A program made the translations under genes and the position numbers. A stretch of 64,000 nt of DNA, taken from NCBI GenBank assembly GCA_026874595.1, contig CM049321.1:13659479-13723478 (forward strand), given 5' to 3'. Below are positions 23,740 to 34,156 of this stretch, one piece after another. This DNA is from Sipunculus nudus. Its lineage: Eukaryota; Annelida; Sipuncula; Golfingiida; Sipunculidae. The stretch's first letter is position 1. Each line of letters starts with the position of its first letter. The notes under the pieces are model-generated. The model saw nothing but the letters and a program-made list of their open reading frames with translations. It was not told the origin of the DNA and searched no databases.

Positions 23740-25400
23740 GGGCTTGTCGTTGGTATTATAGGGTAACTCCATGATAGGGGTAACTGATAACAAGAAATTT
23801 ACTTGTATGTATTGTTCATGATATAGCTAGGCGACTCTATGCCCTGTACAGATGCATAAAAAAACTCAAGAACGTGCTTGTTACACGCTGTATGTGCTTG
23901 GTATGTGTCCCTTTCCGTTCGGCCATAAATTCTCCAGTAAGTGCTCGTCGCAGGTGATATATGACGTCAATGATAGGGTAACCCTTGCTTTCTGGTCAGG
24001 AAGACTACAGTAAGTGTTTTTTATATGATTTACGATATACCCTTGACATGAATTACTCTAACGCTTCGGGCAAGCAATATTCTCGTAAGTGCTTTTTAAA
24101 GATAGTTATACGGTCTGTCTGTTTTATAGGTTTCCTTAACTTGAAAAGCGGACCCCCTTAAGCCCCCCCCTTTCAGCCGCCGCAACATTCTTTTACGGGT
24201 TTCAAACCAAATTTTGGGTCCTGGACGTCCCCCCCTCCCTTTTACCCGGGCCTAGGGACTTTATTTTTAGCTTTTGTCATTAGTCCTCCTGGACTGGGCC
24301 CTTCTGTTCCTTAATCGTGGATCCGCCTATACTTTAAGTGCTTCTCATATGTGGTACATGGTAAGTGTTCGTGATATGGGTAACCCTAAACCATTTTGGT
24401 ATGGAATAGTCCATTAGGTGCTTGTAGTAGTTTATATTTTGCTCATGCACGGTGTAGTTAACTCTAAGCCCTACATAGATGGAACACTCAAAAAGTGGCT
24501 TAATATGCTATGTCGGTGTTAAAGGCAAGCATTACCCTTACTCAGGTAATCACTTGCCTTAGGTAGTATATGTCCGTGGTACAGGTAAGCCTAACCAAAG
24601 AGGTATGGAATACTTCAGTAATTCTTGTCACAGGTAGTACAGGGTAGTTCATGATAATGGTAGCCTTAAAATATTTAGAGGAAGGAATAATCCAGACAGA
24701 GCTTGTCACAGGCTTAGTATGTGGTATGTCCATGCGATGGGCAACCTTACGATTCCGGTCATGCTGTATTTTTGTAAGTGATTGTCATAGGTTGTATTTT
24801 GTAAATAATTATAACCCTACCCCTTCGGACATATAATAGCCCAATGAGTGATTGTTACAGGAAATATACTGTCACTGATGTGTGTAATACCAACCAATGG
24901 CAATGAGGCATGGAGTTCTCATGAAAGTGCTTGTCACAAGCAGTATATCGTAAATGATTGATATAGATAACCCTAACCCAAATGACATTGAATACTCGAG
25001 AAAGTAATTGTTATAAGTCTTATTATCCTTGATTCCCAGTGTACGCTAAACCCCCCTCCCCACACACACACCCAATATCTTTCAGGTAACTTAATCCAGT
25101 AAGTACTCGTCCTGGAGAGCTTATCGTATACTAGTATCATGAATACTGAAAAGCACTAGGCAGTTAATTGATTTTTAACACTTGAGTAAATGTACCCTAT
25201 AATCGTTTAATGCATGGAATAATCCATTGAGCGGTTGTCACAAGAAGTATATATTTGTGTACAGGTGACTGCAAACCTTACAGCCATGGAACAATCAAGA
25301 AATGCATTTAGGCATGAATTACTCCAATAGGTGGTTGTCAAAGGTATTATACGGTATATGTAATTGGTATGGGTAATTACAGGTACTTGAAATTTCATAC
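23740..25400. repeat. strongly diverged tandem array, ~75-95 bp unit
   Basis: The words AAGTGCTTGTCACAGG, AGTATATGGTA, GGTAACCCTAACC and CATGGAATAATCCAGT return in the same order about 17 times (for example near 23938, 24009, 24085, 24335, 24415, 24620, 24700, 24774, 24845, 24927, 25003, 25094, 25229 and 25325). Spacing is uneven, as in an old satellite. The unrelated GC-rich repeat at 24149-24285 interrupts it. Confidence 0.6.
24149..24285 (+). repeat. GC-rich interspersed repeat, copy 1
   Basis: Matches 58580-58712 over about 135 bases, sharing AAG(G)CCCCCTTTTTCAG, GGGTTTCA(A/G)ACCAA, CCTGGAC, AGGGAC and TTTGTTATTAGTC-like words. It sits inside the diverged tandem array. Confidence 0.6.
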
Positions 25401-25409
25401 CTGTGAACA

Positions 25410-26640
25410 TGTAATTGACGCAAGCATGACGTCCATTTCCAGTATCCTAAATATACCTTGAGAACATTAGACCAGGTACCAATACTTTAGTACCAGGTAC
25501 GGGTACCGGCTATCTCATATACCCTTTAGGATTTTGCAAACTTTCAATGTTATTAGCTTTAATTTAGAAAATCACCAAATATTCCTGATAACTTTGAATG
25601 ACGCACATTTCCGTAATTCATATAAGACATTTTCAGTTTAATTTGCATACCTAATGGATTTAATCTGACAAATTCTGAATTTTTTAGTATCAGGCTTAAG
25701 ATTAACGATTAATAAGCATTTTTAAGTATATGTCGAAAGATGGCTTCACAGTACGCGGCGCTCAGACCTGCTCTGACCATGCAGGCATTTATATTTTCTA
25801 TTTACAAAGATACCCCCCCCCTCCCCCCACATATACCCAACCAATTTATCGATGATATCTTTAATTATGAAGGAGCAACGACTAAACAAACCTTCGTGCA
25901 CGTTGTTTTTAAATATGTACACATCAATTATGTTTATAAACAAAATTAATGATATTAATAAATTAATGATTAATTTCCATTTGGGATATATTGCTAATGT
26001 TCGTTGAATTAGAAATGTTTTGCCACAGTGTCTATTATTTCTAACTTTCTGAAACATATTTACGAAATAGTGGTTTACATCTAAGGAAAATAGGAGGTAT
26101 ATAACAGAAGGAAACGGGTCGTATTTTTGATACATTTTTATTACCCGAAAAATTACAAATCACCACATATGACATTGACATATTTATTTATACAAATACA
26201 TTTAAAAAATGACATAAAAGGAAAGACAACAAGTCTTCCCCTGAATGGCACTTGTATATGAAATTCTCAAATAAATAATGTATTCTGACTAGTTATCTCA
26301 ATCTGAAAGTTATTCCACTTGTTATCATGCAGGTATATCATTCTTTCCTCTCATGGGTGAATTATTTTCTTCAGTTTGGAAAATTTGCTTAACATAATAC
26401 TGAAAGGAAGAAAATACGAGGAACACGTTTTTATATTTCCACATCGAGGTATATATGTTTAAGAAAAATATTAACATTAACAAGCGCATTGACTTAGTAA
26501 TGTTACATAGCTCTATATGGATTCTGTGTGATCTAACCATATTTCAAATTCCACCAGCTCTTTTAAAAGTTTGGCTTAAAATGCATCCATAATATTTCTA
26601 AATAAGTGGCGCACCAGTCTTCAGGAACTGAAGAAACCAG
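25410..26640. other. gene-free tract
   Basis: AT-rich with no recognised gene. The longest open stretch (25746-26135, minus strand, 129 codons) has no domain-like pattern and low-complexity composition, so it is not called. Confidence 0.5.
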
Positions 26641-26644
26641 TCAT

Positions 26645-27012
26645 AATCAATAAACACACCAGGCATTAGGACACTAGATGAAACCACAGTCGGGAAACTA
26701 ACATAATTGTTGTCATTTGACGGTCTAAAAAAAACAGAAAAAAATCGTAAAAATTAGAATAAAAATGCAAGTCGCAACACCATTGGAAGTTTTGTATCAA
26801 ATTTTAATTATTCGGGGGGGGGGGGGGGGGGTACTTACAAGCCCATAGGTTTCCAAGGAGGATTTTTATTGATCTCCCCGGATATTCAGTTACAGGTTTC
26901 AAGGTCCAACGGTGTCACCACGTACCAGTCTAACAGACAGACAGACAGACTGACGGACGACGGACGCATACCGATCACTACAGATCAGTTGACCTACAGT
27001 CAGCTGAGCTAT
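26645..27012 (+). mobile_element. Helitron-like repeat, module 2 copy
   Basis: Shares with 33720-34156 the run AATAAACACAC(C/T)AGG, GACACTAGATG, ATTGTTGTCATTT, TAATTATTC(G/T)GGGGG and TACTT(A/T)CAAGCCC. A (GACA)n and GACGGACGACGGACGC block follows, ending with the AGTTGAC/GTCAGCT hairpin and GAGCTAT. A poly-G tract (26815-26831) has expanded inside it. Confidence 0.65.
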
Positions 27013-27439
27013 AAACAATCATTGTTCGTTAAGAGCACAGGGGTATGCCCTGAGAGGAGTAGAAGGAGGTACACAAGGCACAAATCTGACACAGTTTGGG
27101 GACTTATTGACTGTTTAATTAAGAAACAGTACCTTGGGGAACGCTTTCTAGTGGACACGCCCAAAACGGTAAATCATAGGACAAAGAAAGCGTACAAGAA
27201 TCATGTGAATTTAATGGGAATACCTGATATAATCCAGTCGCCAATAAGGAAGGCCAGTTCAATCATATCGAGAAAAGTGGATATAAGGATGGGTGGGTCA
27301 AGGAGAAAAGCAAACATACAGCTGACCGGAAGCGGTGTGATTAGTGACTATACTGATGTGTGATTCACCAGCCCTGTGCATAACAAAGACAAAGCATTAT
27401 AAGACTCGATGTATTAAATAATTTGAAAAAGTAGGACAT

Positions 27440-27740
27440 TCCTGTGACCTCGGGTAGTTTTATGTGTAATTGAGCTGTATGTGAAAGATGGACGGTTTGG
27501 ATGAATACTTTGGCTTAAAAATGCGTCTACCAGCCTTTTATGGTAGTGGGACTTGTGACCTTGGCCTTTGACCGCATGACCTCAAGAATGACAAGAGGTT
27601 TCATATGAGGGTGGTGGAGATTAACACAGATTTGGTCAAATGGTTTGGCGTAAGATGGACAAACAAGCCTATTTTGTAGGTCAGCCTAGCGGAAGAACAG
27701 ACGCACGAACGGGGTTGTTACTATCTACCCCACCAACTTT
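27440..27740 (+). repeat. fragment of the TGACCTTGACC repeat family (module 1)
   Basis: Contains TTGTGACCTTGGCCTTTGACC, CATGACCTCAAGAATGA, GGATGAATACTTTGGCTTAAAAATGC and GGTTTCATATGAGG-like words of the 32188-33720 element. A poly-G tract follows at 27771-27788. Confidence 0.6.
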
Positions 27741-28486
27741 ATTGTGATGGGATAATAAAAGGTCTTACGAGGGGGGGGGGGGGGGGGGCACCCGAATACA
27801 AGCGAGTACCCAGGCGTGCTGGATTCCGTTTATGCGTTAATAGAATTAACTTCTCAATTAACATTTATGATATGGACCCTATTCAGTTGACCGGTTTCCT
27901 GTTTATCACATGCAGCGTCACTTTGCAAACTATATAAGAAAACAATATACGTGATATGTAGTGTTTTATATTGTGCGGTTAGGACTTATGACCCGGCAGG
28001 CCAAGTGAAAGCTGGAGCAAGGCTCCTAAATAAATGATTTTGTCTACACCATTTATATGGAAACAAATCTTGATTAGAATAATTAGATTTTATAATCATT
28101 TTTCTCATTCGTTATAAACGTATTCAAAATACTTAGTGATTTATTGATATTTGATCTTGATTTATTGATCTTGAATAAATACTTAACAATTTCCTGTGCT
28201 GATAACCTAATACAGGTAGAATGTATAGTCTCAAAGTGCATAGAATATCTGGGACAAGATATATATATCCTGAGAACCAACCTGTTATAAGCACTTTTTT
28301 TTGAAGGGTGGTAAGGCAAATGCTCAAACTATAACAATAATATACCGAAGAGTTGACGGGGCTAAAAACACAAATGATCCTCGAAAAATAGGTACAGGGA
28401 TTCCGTATAAAAATAATCTGCTGTTTTGAATGAACCAGCACCGATTACACATTGTCTGTGTTATACTTTTGTTATTTACTTTGATC

Positions 28487-28487
<1 letters not shown>

Positions 28488-28540
<53 letters not shown>

Positions 28541-28556
28541 CACATAATAATATATA
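28488..28556. repeat. (CA)n(TA)n compound microsatellite
   Basis: About 15 CA units followed by about 11 TA units. The reading frames across it are low-complexity artefacts. Confidence 0.9.
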
Positions 28557-28569
28557 TACTGTGGAGTCA

Positions 28570-29790
28570 GATTTTATTTACGTGGTTTTTGTGGGTAAAG
28601 GTAATCAACAAATGCATGATTCAGACGATTAACAAATTATAGGAGTCACTGGACAGCAGCTGGCGCCGACTTCATCTATACTTATTATCGCTGGCTGATG
28701 GGTTTTGAATAAACGTATGTAAAATTGTTTATTACTATTAAATGAATGCCTAATTGTTAAATATTCTTAATATGTGCTTAATAACTTTTCCTTTAAATCA
28801 CAATATTACTATGTGATTTATAAATATTCTCTTGTCCTTTCCTTTATTTCCCCTAATATCGCACAAACACGGTCCCCTTAAACTAAGATTAATGTTTAGG
28901 TCTTCAATAAACCATATCAAACTTTACTTTAAACCGAAAATATATCCCAACATGTCCTTTTTTTCAACATTTCGGATGAAATATTTAATTCTGACCGGAC
29001 AATAACGGTGCACACGTGCCAAATGTTCATAGCCACGATTACAGCGGCACGGCGTTTCATTGGCTTAGACAAGGGCCATGTAAACTCATGCAATACCGCT
29101 GGGATGCGCATATAAATCACACTGCTTCCGAATATTGCCGACTACACTTGCGTACATAAAAGTGAGCCATTGATAAGATACACGGCACTTATTATATTTA
29201 TCATTGATAGTTGTAAATAGATGTTAGCCGTACGATAGCGTCACAGAAAACTAGTATGCAAATTATGCCCGACTGAATTCCTGTCTGGTCGGCCCTTCAA
29301 GCCGTTTCTAATTATTAATAAAAAAAACTCCTCCGGCACCTTGATTTCCGAACGAACCTCTTGTCTCGCGGTCCTTTAATCCATGATTTACAAGCGCTTC
29401 ATGCGACTAACGCCATGTATACTTGATTAAAGAATAAACTTTCTTGTGGACGATCCTGTTTAATTTTCCCCCAATCAAGTGAGGGTTCACGTTTTCTGTG
29501 CAGGGTGCAATAACTAAGAGACGATGAACCGATGTTTAAAGTGTTTCGCGACGATTCAGTTTTCGCTATCTCCCAACACAAAACACCTACACGCAGAGTA
29601 TAATCGTTATTAGGTAAATTAATTGTATCAAATATTTTGCACACAAATTCATATTAAAATAAATATTGGAAATTGAAAGGACAAATCGAAAGATATGATA
29701 TCATTAGAAATATTAACCTTTGAATATACACAATCTATATTATTAATTATGTCAGCCTTTTACTTTTCAGCTTGGATGATAGGGCCTCTT
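28570..29790. other. gene-free tract
   Basis: No gene, RNA or transposon end recognised. Short frames only. Confidence 0.5.
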
Positions 29791-29794
29791 TTTT

Positions 29795-29866
29795 ACGAAG
29801 GTTTTATTTTCGCGATAATTCCTCCCTCGCGAAAATCGCAAATTTGAAACCCTGGCGAACAAAAAG
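29795..29866. repeat. short interspersed repeat with TCGCGA hairpin (copy 2)
   Basis: See 22850-22912. Here TTTTCGCGA and TCGCGAAAA are exact reverse complements, 11 bases apart. A TA microsatellite (29878-29918) separates it from the TIR at 29921. Confidence 0.5.
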
Positions 29867-29875
29867 GCAACAACA

Positions 29876-29877
<2 letters not shown>

Positions 29878-29918
<41 letters not shown>
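29878..29918. repeat. (TA)n microsatellite
   Basis: About 20 TA units abutting the TA target site of the pogo-like TIR element. Confidence 0.9.
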
Positions 29919-29922
<4 letters not shown>

Positions 29923-30134
29923 GTCGAACCTCTATAATTTTGGCATCCTAGGGTCTGGGCAAAACCGCCCACTTTATAGAGGTGCCCACTATATGGAAGT
30001 AATAGTTCTGTTTTCAATGCTGCCACCTACTTTGAAATATTACCATAGTTACTCCTGTTTAAGCATACGTCATTTAGTTGGTGCTTGTTTTTTTCCGTCT
30101 TTGAATAAGAAGGTTAACAAGTAAACAATAATTG

Positions 30135-30137
<3 letters not shown>

Positions 30138-30191
<54 letters not shown>

Positions 30192-30208
30192 ATATATATA
30201 TATATATA
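30138..30208. repeat. (TA)n microsatellite
   Basis: TA run broken by CATG and CA steps, within the left part of the pogo-like element. Confidence 0.9.
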
Positions 30209-32187
30209 CATATAAAAATAGACATATGTGTATAATAACATAAATCGATGGACATAACCTATAAGCATTGATCCTGTTATTCAAAGCTGTCCATTCAAAC
30301 CAGTTTAAAGCTATTTTAATACCCAATGCATCCTTAGATATACCAAACTGCACTGTTCTACGGACTTTTTTTTTATTGAAACAATAACATAACATCTTGT
30401 TAACGGTTACAAACATAAAAACATACAATTACATACATAGGTGCTTGTAACACATACATGTTGCATAGACAGAAATACAGGAACACAAAAACATAAATTA
30501 CAAACCTAATAAACATAACATGCTTAAATTACATATCTACACACCGATGAAATTTCATTAAAGATATATTGAAGGTTTCAGTTATTGTCAGCCGATATAT
30601 AAACAAATAATTTATAGTGCCCCATTTTTTCCTATGAGAAGCAGTTTTACTATTTTTGGCAGCAATTTTTTTCTCAGTGTTATAGATCTGTTCAATATAT
30701 AATTTTAAACTAGTGAAAACCGGTTTTGCAAGTGTATATATATCTCTTTATTAGAAGGAACAGCATAACATTCAAGCGGTTATTGGTCTTGTTAAAAATT
30801 ACAGTTATTTTATTATTTTTTTCTTCATTGACCATGATATGAAATCTTGACAGCCAGTTCTTCATTTGGGAAATTAGGTTTTGTGTTTCTCTACACTCAT
30901 AAACAGATGTAACAAAGTTTCCTCTTCAGACATGCATTAAGAGCAAAGTGTGTTTTTTTTCTGATAAGATATAAAAAAGGGTTTAAGGCTATGCGTCTGT
31001 GAAGTAATTTAAACTTGAACATTCTTAAATCTTCTGATATTGTTATGTTTTTTATGTTCTTTAAGGCCTCAAATAGAAGATCATGGTAGTCACCTAGTCT
31101 CTATTCCATAGTAATTCCAACTAATTCTTTATATACTTTATATGTAACCCTTTTCATCTCAATGATTCTTTCAAGACTTGATTTATATGCTAGATTTGAA
31201 TGAAGTTCATTCATGGTTACCATTTTCCTCCAATGAGATGGAATTGCATCTATAATGCTCATGTATTGCATTTTATTTATACTTATATGAAAATTTTCTT
31301 TTAATTCAGTGTGGGATAAAATAGATATTTATTTCCAATTTGCTTAGTGATGTCTTAAATACATATTATTTCGCATGCTATATGCAAAGTTTTGTTATAA
31401 ACAATATTATTGTCTACTTTAATATGGGAAATAAAGAATATTACTTCTGATAATATTTGATAACATTAATTTACATATTATAGTTATATTTCCCCCATAT
31501 CTCAAGTATTTCTTTCAAGAATGTATGGCATTTATTCTTGAAGTAACTGAAATCTTGTGATTTTAAGTTGCATTTGAATATAAACGGGCCTAATTTTTTG
31601 AGCTGCACATTAACTATTTGTCTCCATCCATCATTAATTGGTCCAGAAACAAATCTTTTGACCCATCCAATTTTTAATGCTGCCATTTTGGATTTTAAAT
31701 GAGTCATACTTAGCCCCCCTTTATTTAATGGTGCAATAAAGGTTGATCTTTTTTATTTTTTCCTGCTTTCCCCATATATAAACTTAAACAACAAATATTC
31801 CATTTCTTTAACATAACTTAGTGGAGGATTTGGCAGAACTTGTAAGGCATATGTTAACTGTGACAAGATATGAGTTTTTATGATAGCTATTTTACCTGAT
31901 AGTGTCATTGATCTTGTCGACCATATATTTATAGTTGATTTTATTTTACTCACAATTTCCTTGTAACTGATATCTTCATTATCTGCCAATCTGGATGTAA
32001 GTAAATACCCAGAATTTTAATCGGATCTGTACACCATTTCAGTCCCAAATTCTGTATATCCTGATATACATTATTAATTTCATCATCTATTACTGGAATA
32101 ATTACAGTTTTGTCTAAATTTATCTTAAGGCCTGATATTTCCTGAAAATGTTTAAATGTTGAAATAGCTTCCTTTATTAAATGTTAA

Positions 32188-33652
32188 CCCCTGGTCAACT
32201 AGGGACCCAAGGGTATCGACGCTCAGCTGCATTTTTCTATAAGGATATATGTTTATGAGGTTTTCCAAAATATTGGTCCTGTGATCAGTTTGAAGCCAAC
32301 CTGTCTATCCAAACTGGAGTTATCATCCATAAACTAATTTGTGAATGGATAGGCCCTGTGACCTAAACCTTTGACCTTATGACCCCAAAATCAAAAGGAA
32401 ACTTCCCCTATTGGCAGGTGCACCACATGTTGATGATGGAAGGATTGAGATGAAAAGTTTGGCTTAAAATGCACCCACCATCTTTCTAAAGTATAGGGTC
32501 CTGTGACCTTGACCTTTGATCTCATGACCTCAGAATCAACAGTTCTTCATTTAGTGGTGGGCCATATATAAGTCAAGTTTGAAACCAATATTTCAAACCA
32601 AACTGGTGTTATCATCTGGAAACTAATATGTGGATTGATGCCCCCATGACCTTGACCTTGTGACCCTAAAATCCATAAGTTACTGCCACTATTGGCAGGT
32701 GAGCAACATCTGGAAAATAGAATGTTTGGGACAGAAAGTTTGGCTAAAAATACATCAACAATCTTATTAAAGAAGTGGGTCCTGTGACCTTGACCTTTGG
32801 ACTTATGATCCAAAAATCAAAAGGGTTCTTACATTATTGGTGGGTCATATATAAGTCAAAATTGAAACCAATATGTCAATCCGAACTGGAGTTATCATCC
32901 AGAAACAAATAAGTGGACAGATGGGCCCCTGTGACCATGACCTTTCACCATGGACCCCAAAATCAATCAGTTTCTTCCCCTATTGGCAGCTCAGCTAAAT
33001 GTACAAGATGGAAGGTTTTGGATGTAAAGATGGCTTAAAATGCATCCACAATCTTTCTAAATAAGTGGGTACTGTGACCTTGACCTTTGACCTCATGATA
33101 CCAAAATTGAACAGAATCTTCCCCTATTGTCAGGTTTTCAATATCTTGAAAATGGAAGGTTTCGGATGAAAAGTTTGCCTTCAAATGCATATGCATTCTT
33201 TTTAAATAAATGATTCCTGTGACAAGGACCTTTGACCGTTTGACCCCAAAATCCACACGGTTCTTACTTTAGTGGTGAGTAATATATAAGGTAAATTTGA
33301 AACAAATATGTCAAACTAAACTGGAGTTATCATCTGAAAACTAATTTGTTAACAGATGGCCCCTGTGACCTTGACCTTTGACCTTGTGACCCCAAATTCA
33401 TTTATGCTCTCCCCATACTGCAAGCCAGCTAAATGTGCAAAATTGAATGTTTGGGATGAAAAGCTTGGCTTAAAATGCAGCCATAATCATTTTAAAAAGT
33501 GAGTCCTGTGACCTTGACCTTTGACCTCATCACCCCAAAATCATATAGGTTCTTGCTTTAGTGGTGAGCCATATGCAAGTCAGTTTGAAATCCATATGTC
33601 AATACAACCTGGAGTTATCATCTTGAAACAAATTTGTGTGGATGGACGGATG

Positions 33653-33685
<33 letters not shown>

Positions 33686-34156
33686 GGTAATAACTATATG
33701 GCATCCACTTGTGATCAATAAACACACTAGGTTTTGGGACACTAGATGTAATTACAGCTGAGAAACTGACATGATTGTTGTCATTTTACAGTAAAAAAAT
33801 GAAAAAAATATTCGTTAAAATAACAAAAACTACAGGTGGCGCCACCACTTTTAGGGATCTCACAAAACTAGTTATGGTCAATATTCAAGGCAAGATTCAT
33901 GACAATCCATGCATTAATTATCAAGATATTGGAGGTTTTGTATTATTTTTGATTATTCTGGGGGGATACTTTCAAGCCCCATAGCTCGTAGGATATAGGT
34001 CGCAGTGACCTACTTTCAGGTTTCCAATATTCACTTAGAAGTTTCTAGGTCAGCAGTTACGATTTGTGCCCTGCTAACGGAGGACCGGACGCCCGAACGG
34101 ACGACGGACAAAGCGCCATTCCTATACTTCAGTTGACTTACAGTCAGCTGAGCTAA
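32188..34156 (+). mobile_element. Helitron-like (pearl/HINE-type) non-autonomous element nested in the LINE
   Basis: It starts near TCAACTAGGGACCC and ends ...GCTGAGCTAA. The first 1.5 kb (module 1) is a tandem repeat of about 285 bases made of two ~143-base halves, each centred on TGACCTTGACCTTTGACC-like sequence (near 32511, 32646, 32785, 32937, 33071, 33366, 33508). A (GACA)n stretch (33655-33685), a linker, and module 2 with ACGG-rich sequence (34075-34112) follow. The tail has a 7-bp stem AGTTGAC/GTCAGCT and CTAA. No protein is encoded. It splits the LINE just after Y-A-D-D-T-A-L; the LINE frame resumes beyond it. Confidence 0.7.
33655..33686. repeat. (GACA)n microsatellite
   Basis: About eight GACA/AACA units within the Helitron-like element. 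Confidence 0.85.

Noticed and set aside
26869-27363. 164-codon plus-strand open frame
   Set aside because: It starts inside the Helitron-like repeat and its (GACA)n tract. The remainder has no recognisable domain and no splice context, so I do not call a gene.
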